A stretch of 5,138 bases of DNA from Candidatus Moranbacteria bacterium CG_4_9_14_3_um_filter_42_9 (GCA_002790635.1 PFVN01000098.1:644-5781), one strand, 5' to 3'; counted from the stretch's first letter, positions 1-4,920 are shown. Program-made: numbers and translations. The notes: a model not told the origin generated them from the sequence alone.

Positions 1-37
1 TATAGATTTTCAAAAAACTGAAAATATCTAAAAAATC

Positions 38-69
38 CTAACTTTTAACTTTGCGCTTCTAACTTTTAA
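38..69. repeat. Short direct repeat at the yidD 3' end
   Basis: The 11-mer CTAACTTTTAA occurs at 38-48 and again at 59-69, 21 bp apart. The second copy contains the yidD stop codon (CTA on the plus strand at 59-61). The surrounding 58 bp beyond yidD are A/T-rich with no gene. This may be the edge of an A/T repeat block that continues outside the window; only the two copies are directly visible. Confidence 0.4.
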
Positions 70-325
70 TTTTTTTAGGCACCGGATCATATCCCCCTTC
101 ACTCCATGGGTGACACCTGAGAACTCTTTTAGAGCCGAGATAAATTCCTTTTAAAACTCCAAATCTTTCTATCGCTTTATAGGCATATTGGCTGCACGTG
201 GGATGAAAACGGCATCTTATATGTGTCAAATGCTGGCTGAATGCTCCATGATCGGGCGACATCGTCCTTTGATAAATTCTTATCAGAAATAAAAAAACAC
301 TTTTCATAAGGCTTGATAGCAGCAT
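59..325 (-). CDS. yidD: Membrane protein insertion efficiency factor YidD
   Basis: YidD is a small membrane-associated protein thought to assist YidC/Sec insertion of inner-membrane proteins. The family core is clear: a hydrophobic, amphipathic N-terminus (about residues 7-18), then the SP motif (23-24), [11 protein letters not shown] (37-47) with Cys38 and Cys44, the LKG helix start (58-60), RCHPW (70-74) with Cys71, and GGYDPVP (77-83). At 88 residues it has normal family length, with a somewhat long loop (25-36) before the first Cys. Two starts are possible. ATG at 325 has a GAGG 5 bases upstream. ATG at 307 gives [13 protein letters not shown], which matches the usual YidD N-terminus and lies downstream of the predicted transcription start. 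Classical neighbours rpmH, rnpA and yidC are absent here; the gene stands alone, divergent from corA. The identification is firm; the start is not. Confidence 0.93.
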   Translation of the reverse strand: MLLSSLMKSVFLFLIRIYQRTMSPDHGAFSQHLTHIRCRFHPTCSQYAYKAIERFGVLKGIYLGSKRVLRCHPWSEGGYDPVPKKIKS

Positions 326-352
326 TATGCCTCATTTTTATTTTTTTGTCAA
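324..352 (-). promoter_or_regulatory. Predicted sigma-70 promoter of yidD
   Basis: On the minus strand a perfect TTGACA (352 to 347) is followed after exactly 17 bp by CATAAT (329 to 324). Initiation would fall near A317, which is inside the longest yidD reading frame but 10 nt before the internal ATG at 307. If this promoter is used, translation must start at 307. Its -35 shares bases with the corA -35 on the opposite strand. Confidence 0.5.
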
Positions 353-374
353 AATAGGGTTTTTTTGATATACT
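346..374 (+). promoter_or_regulatory. Predicted sigma-70 promoter of the corA-cysS operon
   Basis: TTGTCA (346-351), a 17-bp spacer, and TATACT (369-374) give two near-consensus hexamers at optimal spacing. The start would be near 381, leaving an untranslated leader of about 60 nt before the corA ATG. No terminator or attenuator hairpin is evident in that leader. Confidence 0.65.
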
Positions 375-441
375 TTATTTAACAAGAGTCGCTTGACACC
401 TTTGCCAAGCGATAAAAAAACCAACAGAAAAAAACAAATGC

Positions 442-1350
442 ATGCAAGAAATCCAATTTGGAAAATTTAGCTGGATTGATTTTGAGGAGCCGAATGCCGA
501 TGATGTCATCTACATAAAAAAACAATTCAATCTGCACCCGCTGGTCGTGGAGGAGTTTTCCACTCCGACGCTGCGCCCAAAAGCCACTGAATATGAAACT
601 TGCCTGTATCTGGCCATCCATATTCCGCTTTTTGACGCCGGATCAAAAACGACCTATCCGGGCGAACTGGACATTGCCATAACCAAAGACGCGCTAATCA
701 CCGCTCATGACAGCGAGATATTCCAGCTGACTGAATTCTTCCGGGGACTCCAGGTAAATAATCGTAAAAGAGAATTGTATGATCTGGATTCTCCGGCCGC
801 GCTTCTCCGCTATCTTTTGGAACTGCTTTTGGAATCCTGCTTTCCGAAACTGGATCATATTTCGCGAAAATTAGATTACATCGAAAAAGAAATTTTTGCC
901 GAACACGAAAAAGAGATGGTGCTGGAAATTTCTCTGGTCAAGCGCGACATTCTCAATTTCCGTCGGACGATGAAACCGCAAAGGTCGGTGCTTGAATCAC
1001 TGGCGCAAAAAGATTACCGCTTCGTCGACCCCAAACTCAAAGCCTATTTTCAGGATCTGATCGGCACCAATATCCGCATTTGGAACAGTCTGGAATCAAC
1101 CAAGGAGATGATTGAAGCGCTGGAAGCCACCAACAATTCGCTGCTTTCCAACAAACTGGACCTCACGATGAAAGTTTTGACCATTTTTTCCGCCACGATG
1201 CTCCCGATGACCGTCTATTCCAACATTCTGGCTATGAGCGCTGACATTCCTTTCGGCAAAAACCCCAACGCCTTCTGGATCCACCTTGCCATCATGCTTT
1301 TCGTTTCGCTCCTGACCATTACCATATTCAAAATCCGTAAATGGCTCTAA
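442..1350 (+). CDS. corA: CorA-family divalent cation (Mg2+-type) transporter
   Basis: CorA proteins form pentameric inner-membrane channels for Mg2+ and sometimes Co2+ or Ni2+. The 302-residue protein has the family layout. A soluble N-terminal alpha/beta domain covers about 1-115. A long helical, coiled-coil-like stretch follows (about 118-240, with LDYIEKEIF and the SNKLDLTMKVLT lead-in). Two C-terminal membrane helices lie at about 243-263 and 277-297, and the protein ends in a basic tail, KIRKWL, typical of CorA. The GMN signature expected after the first membrane helix is missing: the aligned residues read A264-M265-S266, followed by ADIPFG. Transport and ion selectivity are therefore uncertain. 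ATG 442 lacks a strong Shine-Dalgarno; an in-frame TGA at 394-396 limits upstream extension and no other in-frame start is obvious. The last 10 bp overlap cysS, indicating co-transcription and probable translational coupling. Confidence 0.9.
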   Translation: MQEIQFGKFSWIDFEEPNADDVIYIKKQFNLHPLVVEEFSTPTLRPKATEYETCLYLAIHIPLFDAGSKTTYPGELDIAITKDALITAHDSEIFQLTEFFRGLQVNNRKRELYDLDSPAALLRYLLELLLESCFPKLDHISRKLDYIEKEIFAEHEKEMVLEISLVKRDILNFRRTMKPQRSVLESLAQKDYRFVDPKLKAYFQDLIGTNIRIWNSLESTKEMIEALEATNNSLLSNKLDLTMKVLTIFSATMLPMTVYSNILAMSADIPFGKNPNAFWIHLAIMLFVSLLTITIFKIRKWL

Positions 1351-2765
1351 AAATTTACAACACGCTGTCGAAGAAAAAGGAAGAATTCAAACCCATCAAT
1401 CCCGGCAAAGTCGGTATGTATGTTTGCGGGCCGACAGTTTATTATTACATCCATATCGGGAATCTCCGGGCCTACACTCTGCCTGATGTTTTACGTAGAT
1501 ATCTGGAATATCTCGGCTACGAAGTACGCATGATCAAGAATATAACGGATGTCGGCCATCTGACCCAGGACGATCTTTTGCAGGGCGACACTGGCGAAGA
1601 TAAAATTTTGAAAAAAGCTTTAGCCGAAAAAAAAACACCCGAAGAAATTGCGCATTTTTACGAAGAATACTTTCACGCCACAGAAAAAGAAATGAACATT
1701 TTGCCGGCCCACTATTTTCCGCGCGCCACGGCTCACATCCCGCAAATGATCAGGATCACCGAAGGACTCATCAAGAAGGGCTGCGCTTACGAAAAGAACG
1801 GCAATGTTTTTTTTGATGTTACAAAATTCGCGGACTATGGTAAGCTTTCCGGAAATACTCTGAAAAACTTGAAAGTCGGAGCGCGTCTGGAAGAGCATCC
1901 GGACAAAAAAAATCCCTGGGACTTTGCTCTCTGGCTCAAAGCCCCCAAAGAACATCTGCTCAAATGGGAATCTCCCTGGTCGTTGGGTTACCCCGGCTGG
2001 CATATCGAGTGCACAGCTATGAGCACGGAATATCTCGGCGACACGCTGGATATCCATACCGGAGGAGAAGACAACATCTTCCCCCACCACGAAGCGGAAG
2101 TGGCCCAAACTGAGTGTTACACGGGAACGAAGTTCGTAAATTTCTGGGTGCACACGCGGCACCTTTTGGTTGACGGAAAAAAGATGAGCAAATCAAAAGG
2201 CAATTCCTACCGCCTGGAAGATATAAAAGAAAAAGGCTATTCATCGATGGAATTAAGAATAGCTCTTCTTTCCTCTCACTATCGAAGTCCGATGAATTTT
2301 ACCTGGCAAATTATGGATCAGGCCAAATCTAATCTGGAAACCTTGAATAATTTTTACGCGCGCCTTATGAACCATGAGGTCAAGTTGAACGAAAAACTTT
2401 CCAATCTAACAACTGAAAATTACCGCCAAAAATTTGAAGAAGCCATGAATGACGACCTGAATGCGCCAAAAGCTTTGGCAGTGATTCTTCGCTTGATTAA
2501 TGACGGCAATAAACTGATGGATGAAAATTTGTTAGGTAATTCCGGCGAGGTGAAAAAATTTTTGGAAACCGCGCTAAAGACATTCGGCATAAAACCAGAT
2601 GTTCTGGAAGTTCCGGAAAAAGTAAAAACATTGGCGGAAAAGCGAAAATCAGCCCGCGATGGCAAAGATTTCAAAAAGTCGGACGAGCTGCGTGAAAAAA
2701 TTGAAAAATTAGGATTTACGATTGAAGATTTGAAGGATAATAATTATATAGTCAAAAAGAAATAA
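1341..2765 (+). CDS. cysS: Cysteinyl-tRNA synthetase (class I)
   Basis: CysRS activates cysteine with ATP and charges tRNA-Cys in the cytoplasm. At 474 residues it is full length. The Rossmann catalytic core has YVCGPTVY (27-34), the HIGH-type motif as HIGN (38-41, a common CysRS variant), and KMSKSKGN (281-288). The four zinc ligands align with those of the E. coli enzyme as Cys29, Cys224 (in WHIECT), His249 (in FPHHEAE) and Glu253; the spacing between the last three is conserved. The block [12 protein letters not shown] (67-78) replaces the more usual DVDDK version. The DALR-type helical domain starts near 318, and the C-terminal tail has [16 protein letters not shown] (448-463). ATG 1341 lies inside the end of corA; the start is fixed by the match of [16 protein letters not shown] to the family N-terminus. 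The next gene begins 1 bp after the stop. Confidence 0.98.
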   Translation: MALKIYNTLSKKKEEFKPINPGKVGMYVCGPTVYYYIHIGNLRAYTLPDVLRRYLEYLGYEVRMIKNITDVGHLTQDDLLQGDTGEDKILKKALAEKKTPEEIAHFYEEYFHATEKEMNILPAHYFPRATAHIPQMIRITEGLIKKGCAYEKNGNVFFDVTKFADYGKLSGNTLKNLKVGARLEEHPDKKNPWDFALWLKAPKEHLLKWESPWSLGYPGWHIECTAMSTEYLGDTLDIHTGGEDNIFPHHEAEVAQTECYTGTKFVNFWVHTRHLLVDGKKMSKSKGNSYRLEDIKEKGYSSMELRIALLSSHYRSPMNFTWQIMDQAKSNLETLNNFYARLMNHEVKLNEKLSNLTTENYRQKFEEAMNDDLNAPKALAVILRLINDGNKLMDENLLGNSGEVKKFLETALKTFGIKPDVLEVPEKVKTLAEKRKSARDGKDFKKSDELREKIEKLGFTIEDLKDNNYIVKKK

Positions 2766-2766
2766 A

Positions 2767-2955
2767 ATGGGTAACTCTTGCGACTGCGGTCATTGCGACT
2801 GCGGTGCGGAAAAAAATTTGGAGGATAATTCAGCAATGCAGCCCTCTGTCGCGGAGATTACGGCGAACAAAAAAGTAGAAAAACTCAAAAAATCCATTGA
2901 GGAACTGGGATTTAAGGTGGAAGAAACGCCCGAAGGAATAAAGATATCTGAATAA
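2767..2955 (+). CDS. Small Cys-rich protein with a CysRS-tail-like C-terminus
   Basis: I do not recognise a named family. The 62-residue product has two parts. Residues 5-13 read CDCGHCDCG, four cysteines in C-x-C-x2-C-x-C spacing, which suggests a metal or redox site. They are encoded by a 13-bp tandem-like repeat (TTGCGACTGCGGT twice, 3 bp apart). After an acidic linker, residues 36-60 form a predicted helix and strand. LKKSIEELGFKVEE (40-53) aligns with CysRS residues 450-463, [14 protein letters not shown], sharing I-E-x-L-G-F-x-[VI]-E. The following TPEGIKI resembles the tail ending I recall from many CysRS proteins. No signal peptide or membrane segment is seen. The ATG lies 1 bp after the cysS stop (TAAAATG), with no good Shine-Dalgarno, so reinitiation from cysS is likely. 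The function is unknown; a CysRS-associated or metal-handling role is inference. Confidence 0.72.
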   Translation: MGNSCDCGHCDCGAEKNLEDNSAMQPSVAEITANKKVEKLKKSIEELGFKVEETPEGIKISE

Positions 2956-3076
2956 TTTTAAATTCTAAATTTCAAATTTTAAATGAAATCCAAATGTCTA
3001 AATTTTAAATAATTTAAGCATTTAGTAATTTAAAATTGATTTAAAATTAAAAATTGAAAATTTAAAATTTAATTCC
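2955..3076. repeat. A/T-only long imperfect inverted repeat (MITE-like spacer)
   Basis: This roughly 120-bp spacer is nearly all A and T and reads as two arms of TTTAAATTT-like words, pyrimidine-rich AAATTTCAAATT on the left and its approximate complement AATTGAAAATTT on the right. The centre forms a clean hairpin: AAATG (2992-2996) pairs with CATTT (3019-3023), and TAAATT (2999-3004) with AATTTA (3011-3016), around a 6-nt loop. Outer arms pair imperfectly out to about 2960 and 3072. From general knowledge, such dispersed palindromic A/T repeats are frequent between genes in Parcubacteria-like genomes. It may act as a bidirectional transcript end, or as the dus promoter region; neither can be shown here. 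Confidence 0.6.
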
Positions 3077-3102
3077 TTCTACTGTGGGGATTTTTTAATT
3101 TT

Positions 3103-4056
3103 ATGAAATCTTTTTGGCACAAATTAAACCGCTCCATTTTGGCTCTCGCTCCCATGGCCGGCATTACCGACAGCGCCATGCGCCAAATTTGTAGGGAATA
3201 CGGCGCCGATGTCGTTTACAGCGAAATGGCCAGTGTTAGCGCTTTATATTTTAAGCCGGAAAAAACTTTGGCGCTGGTGAAATTCAATAGAAAGGAAAGA
3301 CCGTATGTCGTCCAGCTTTTTGGCAATAACCCGGAACATTTCGCTAAAGCTGCGCAGATCATAACAAAATCTATCAAACCGGACGGCATTGATATTAATT
3401 TCGGCTGTCCGGCCAAGAAAGTTTTCAGCCACGGCTCCGGCTGCGCCCTGATGCCGCAAAAAGAATTAGCGCGGAAAATTATTTTGGCCGTCTGCGAAAA
3501 TACGACTCTCCCCGTCTCCATAAAAATCAGAGCGGGGCTTCGGGAAATGAGCGCTTTACATTTTATTGAAAACATAAAAGACCTTCCTTTTTATGCTGTT
3601 ATGATTCACGGCCGGACTTACGAAGGCAGTTTTTCAGGAGTTGTTGATTTTAAGATCGTAGAGGAAATAAAAAAAATAATCCCGCAGAAAATTGTTCTGG
3701 CTAACGGTGGCATTACAAATCCAGTGCAAGCCGCAAAAATTTTGGAAGACTATCCACTGCTCGACGGTCTCGGTGTCGCTCGGGGAGTTCTCGGAAAACC
3801 TTACTTATTTTCCCAAATTAAAGAATTTCTGAAAAAAGGAAAGCGTACTGAATATAATTTCAAAAAAATAAAAAAAATCGCCATTCGCCACGCGGAACTT
3901 TTATATAAAAATAAAAAAAGATTCGGAATGCTGGAGATTAGAAAACACCTGGTCTGGTATTTCAAAGGCTTCCCCGGCGCCGCGGAACTGCGGAAAAAAC
4001 TGGTGCAGGTCAAAAGCATCGGGGAAATAAAAAAAGTTCTTTCTTCTGTCAAATAA
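3103..4056 (+). CDS. dus: tRNA-dihydrouridine synthase (Dus family)
   Basis: Dus enzymes are FMN-dependent and reduce specific uridines in tRNA D-loops using NAD(P)H. The 317-residue protein matches the family length. The TIM barrel begins with ALAPMAGITD (14-23, FMN contact). DINFGCPAKKV (97-107) carries the catalytic Cys102. SIKIRAG (139-145) holds the FMN-contacting Lys141, and MIHGRTY (167-173) contains His169. ANGGI (200-204) and GVARGVLGKP (223-232) form the phosphate-binding end. The C-terminal helical tRNA-binding domain shows EIRKHLVWYFKGFPGAAELRKKL (278-300, family hallmark KGxPGAxxLR). The subfamily (DusA, B or C type) cannot be set from sequence alone; a DusB-like form is most usual in such genomes. 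ATG 3103 is 12 bp after GGGGA, longer than usual for a Shine-Dalgarno; no nearer start precedes the barrel. A compound hairpin with a T-run follows the stop. Confidence 0.96.
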   Translation: MKSFWHKLNRSILALAPMAGITDSAMRQICREYGADVVYSEMASVSALYFKPEKTLALVKFNRKERPYVVQLFGNNPEHFAKAAQIITKSIKPDGIDINFGCPAKKVFSHGSGCALMPQKELARKIILAVCENTTLPVSIKIRAGLREMSALHFIENIKDLPFYAVMIHGRTYEGSFSGVVDFKIVEEIKKIIPQKIVLANGGITNPVQAAKILEDYPLLDGLGVARGVLGKPYLFSQIKEFLKKGKRTEYNFKKIKKIAIRHAELLYKNKKRFGMLEIRKHLVWYFKGFPGAAELRKKLVQVKSIGEIKKVLSSVK

Positions 4057-4121
4057 CCTTGTTAGTTAAATTTGTGCATATGCATAAATTTGACTAATTG
4101 CAAAATAAACAAGTTATTTTT
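4051..4121 (+). terminator. Compound hairpin and probable dus terminator
   Basis: AAATAACCTTG (4051-4061, including the dus stop) pairs with CAAGTTATTT (4110-4119) with one bulged C, and the right arm runs into a T-tract (4117-4121). Inside lies a 36-bp near-palindrome (4062-4097, centred on GCATATGC at 4076-4083) whose only two imperfections become G-U pairs in the rightward RNA. This favours a structure made by the dus transcript. The stems are A/T-rich, so termination strength is uncertain. Confidence 0.6.
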
Positions 4122-4126
4122 GCTTT

Positions 4127-4177
4127 ATAAACTTTCAACAAAGTTTATGCGGCCGCAATAAATTTGTCGAATTTATT
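4127..4177. repeat. Two adjacent perfect hairpins around a GCGGCCGC palindrome
   Basis: ATAAACTTT (4127-4135) and AAAGTTTAT (4140-4148) form a perfect 9-bp stem with a CAAC loop. The 8-bp palindrome GCGGCCGC follows directly (4149-4156). Then AATAAATT (4157-4164) and AATTTATT (4170-4177) form a perfect 8-bp stem with a 5-nt loop. Neither stem has wobble pairs, so the sequence does not show which strand is functional. Confidence 0.65.
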
Positions 4178-4183
4178 ACACCC

Positions 4184-4211
4184 CGAAGCAGAGCTTCGAG
4201 GAATTCTCTCG
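4184..4211. repeat. GC-containing hairpin CGAAGC/GCTTCG
   Basis: CGAAGC (4184-4189) and GCTTCG (4193-4198) form a 6-bp stem with a 3-nt loop. CGAG (4197-4200) can alternatively pair with CTCG (4208-4211). I recall similar GAAGC/GCTTC hairpins as dispersed intergenic elements in Parcubacteria-like genomes, but cannot confirm this here. No T-run follows, so it is not a clear terminator. Confidence 0.5.
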
Positions 4212-4222
4212 ATTAAATAAAT

Positions 4223-4248
4223 ACTACCTTATATCACCATAAGGCAGT
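4223..4248. repeat. Hairpin ACT-CCTTAT / ATAAGG-AGT
   Basis: CCTTAT (4227-4232) and ATAAGG (4239-4244) pair perfectly around a 6-nt loop. ACT (4223-4225) and AGT (4246-4248) extend the stem across one A-C mismatch. A second, competing pairing joins AAATACTACCTT (about 4219-4230) to AAGATAGTATTT (about 4287-4298), and its single mismatch becomes a G-U pair on the minus strand. From here to 4304 the sequence is A/T-rich with no gene, promoter or further structure that I can support. Confidence 0.45.
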
Positions 4249-4304
4249 GGATTATAAAATAATTTTTCCTTATTTGGCTGTATAGCAAGATAGTATTTTT
4301 TAAA

Positions 4305-4578
4305 TAAAAAAAGCGCCGTACCATTTGGTCGTGCGCTTGGAAGGTTGGGCCCCGGCACTGATGGCGGGATACAGCCCGGGGCCTCCGCCTTATCGATGGG
4401 TTCGGGATTGAAAACAAGATTGCTGCTACACGGAGTTTTTTCCGGCCCCTCCGCTAAGGATTCACCGTTCACAGCGGTCAATGGCGAATCGACTCCGAGG
4501 TGGGAATTATACCCTCCCTTATCGGCTACTTCCCGCATAATAACCGATGGCGGAAATTTAGACCTCAGAGAGCCGATT
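4305..4578 (-). ncRNA. Unidentified structured RNA candidate, about 274 nt
   Basis: The unit is bounded by a strong minus-strand promoter and an intrinsic terminator, and by my count is about 55% G+C (4321-4560) between A/T-rich flanks. In transcript order, a 7-bp helix (4577-4571 with 4527-4521) encloses a hairpin (4556-4550 with 4536-4530). GGGAGGG then pairs with CCCACCU across one A-A mismatch (about 4520-4497). GAUUCGCC (4490-4483) pairs with GGUGAAUC (4466-4459), and GGCCCCGG (4383-4376) with CCGGGGCC (4355-4348). Two helices use G-U pairs that would be A-C mismatches in the opposite transcript, supporting the minus strand. Overlapping reading frames lack ribosome sites and resemble no protein. 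The tmRNA 3' CCA/T-arm, RNase P GGAAAGUCC and SRP GGAAGNAGC motifs are not found. A 6S-like regulator or a new class is possible. Confidence 0.6.
4306..4338 (-). terminator. Intrinsic terminator of the 274-nt RNA candidate
   Basis: On the minus strand AAGCGC (4338-4333) pairs with GCGCUU (4316-4311). An internal ACC/GGU pairing tightens the loop, and seven U residues follow (4312-4306, sharing two with the stem). Confidence 0.75.
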
Positions 4579-4584
4579 GATTCT

Positions 4585-4613
4585 ATTATAGATTATTTAA
4601 AAAATAAATTCAA
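4585..4613 (-). promoter_or_regulatory. Promoter of the 274-nt RNA candidate
   Basis: On the minus strand TTGAAT (4613-4608), a 17-bp spacer, and a perfect TATAAT (4590-4585) predict a start at about 4578. The first helix of the RNA begins 1-2 nt later, as expected for a structured RNA gene. It lies just downstream of the terminator of the next RNA unit. Confidence 0.75.
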
Positions 4614-4625
4614 TAAATTTTAAAT

Positions 4626-4662
4626 AAAAAAAGGAACTCCCCTCTTTAGCGATAGAGTTCCT
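4626..4662 (-). terminator. Intrinsic terminator of the 242-nt RNA unit
   Basis: On the minus strand AGGAACUC (4662-4655 region) pairs with GAGUUCC (4639-4633), a stem of at least 7 bp, followed by seven U residues (4632-4626). The arrangement is classical and points leftwards only, because no T-run follows on the plus strand. Confidence 0.82.
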
Positions 4663-4664
4663 AC

Positions 4665-4685
4665 CTAGACCTTTCTTTTGGTCAT
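4665..4685 (-). CDS. Six-codon micro-ORF (MTKRKV) with consensus ribosome site
   Basis: ATG (4685-4683) lies 7 nt after GGGAGG on the minus strand, an excellent Shine-Dalgarno at ideal spacing, and runs six codons to TAG, giving MTKRKV. Its coding bases GACC and GGUC can pair, so the ORF can fold on itself. The terminator starts 3 nt after the stop. The start overlaps the stop of a 20-codon ORF as ATGA. A leader peptide or arrest-type peptide is conceivable; K-R-K fits the +X+ pattern of macrolide-dependent arrest peptides, but so short a match proves nothing. Translation is not demonstrated. Confidence 0.35.
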   Translation of the reverse strand: MTKRKV

Positions 4686-4744
4686 GATTGTACCTCCCTT
4701 TTTTGTTCTATTCGTTGTTCGCTTCGTTTTTCACGGGAAACCAT
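4682..4744 (-). CDS. Twenty-residue charged micro-ORF overlapping MTKRKV
   Basis: From ATG at 4744 to TGA at 4682 the minus strand encodes a highly charged 20-mer beginning MVSREKRSEQ and ending KREVQS. Its start codon sits next to one arm of the long-range helix, and no Shine-Dalgarno precedes it. Its last codons contain the ribosome site of the six-codon ORF, with ATGA overlap, a layout typical of translational coupling. With no homolog known to me it may be fortuitous. Confidence 0.25.
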   Translation of the reverse strand: MVSREKRSEQRIEQKREVQS

Positions 4745-4871
4745 GGATCTTTATTACTCTCTCTTCGAGAAAACTGAGAGATGTGTCTAGTCCCTTCCCC
4801 ATGTTCCTTTTAAAATTCGCGCCACGAGAGACTCCTTCCCCATTTGGGGCCTTTCTAAAGTACAACATGGT

Positions 4872-4900
4872 ATTGTATCATATTTAGACCAGAAAGTCAA
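4872..4900 (-). promoter_or_regulatory. Promoter of the 242-nt RNA unit
   Basis: On the minus strand TTGACT (4900-4895), a 17-bp spacer, and TACAAT (4877-4872) differ from consensus at one base each. Initiation is expected near 4866-4865. It diverges from the dnaB promoter about 40 bp to the right. Confidence 0.75.
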
Positions 4901-4903
4901 GTG

Positions 4904-4920
4904 TTCATAAAGGCTTGATA
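4904..4920. repeat. Copy of a motif also found in the yidD 5' region
   Basis: TTCATAAAGGCTTGATA here matches TTCATAAGGCTTGATA at 303-318 except for one added A. The first copy covers the alternative yidD start codon; this one lies between the divergent promoters of the RNA unit and dnaB. No known binding site was recognised. Confidence 0.35.

Larger units (their letters stand above)
4625..4866 (-). ncRNA. Unidentified RNA unit with micro-ORFs, about 242 nt
   Basis: A second minus-strand unit has its own promoter and terminator. Visible helices in transcript order are GGGG/CCCC around AAAU (4849-4838), a long-range helix CAUGGGGAA (4803-4795) with UUUCCCGUG (4740-4732), and inside it UCUCUC/GAGAGA (4781-4776 with 4763-4758). 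The 9-bp helix contains two G-U pairs that would be mismatches on the plus strand. Near the 3' end lies a consensus ribosome site GGGAGGU followed by an AUG and six codons, then the terminator. No gene follows that a leader could regulate except the adjacent 274-nt RNA. It could be a small-peptide mRNA, a regulatory RNA, or the remnant of a gene that lost its body. I recognise no family. Confidence 0.55.

Noticed and set aside
6..25. Hairpin ATTTTCA/TGAAAAT as the yidD terminator
   Set aside because: Only 7 A/T-rich pairs with no U-run after it on the minus strand within the window; too weak to call.
393..398. TTGACA just upstream of corA as a -35 element
   Set aside because: No -10-like hexamer occurs 16-18 bp downstream; that region is a run of A residues.
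1452..1463. HIGN instead of HIGH in CysRS as a defect
   Set aside because: HIGN is a common variant among bacterial CysRS enzymes, and all zinc ligands and KMSKS are intact.
3054..3083. TTGAAA-18-TCTACT as a dus promoter
   Set aside because: Such matches are expected by chance in this A/T-rich repeat, and the -10 matches consensus at only four positions.
4399..4410. 5S rRNA-like word CAATCCCGAACC on the minus strand, with ATGGTACGGC later
   Set aside because: Spacing between the two words is about three times too long, and the closing 5S helix and loop sequences are absent.
4416..4448. SRP RNA-like words GGCCGGAA and AGCAGC on the minus strand
   Set aside because: The SRP helix 8 motif requires GGAAGNAGCA contiguous with its paired stem; here about 13 unrelated bases separate the two parts.
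4497..4520. FMN-riboswitch-like GGGUAUAAUUCCCACC on the minus strand
   Set aside because: The AGGAUCUUCGGGG start, ACCGGCGGU and AGCCCGCGA blocks of the aptamer are missing, and no riboflavin gene follows.
4224..4538. Open frame of 104 codons on the minus strand across the RNA candidate
   Set aside because: No ribosome site, Pro/Gly-rich composition without domain character, and it reads straight through the intrinsic terminator at 4306-4338.
4305..4578. tmRNA or RNase P RNA as identity of the 274-nt unit
   Set aside because: There is no 3' CCA tRNA-like end or tag ORF for tmRNA, and none of the P4 sequences (GGAAAGUCC, ACAGAA with GGCUUA) for RNase P.
4345..4623. Open frame of 92 codons on the plus strand over the same island
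   Set aside because: No promoter or ribosome site on this strand, and the frame consists of the complement of the predicted RNA helices and the minus-strand promoter.
4678..4887. Open frame of 69 codons on the plus strand over the second RNA unit
   Set aside because: It is antisense to a unit with a clear minus-strand promoter, ribosome site and terminator, and has no Shine-Dalgarno of its own.
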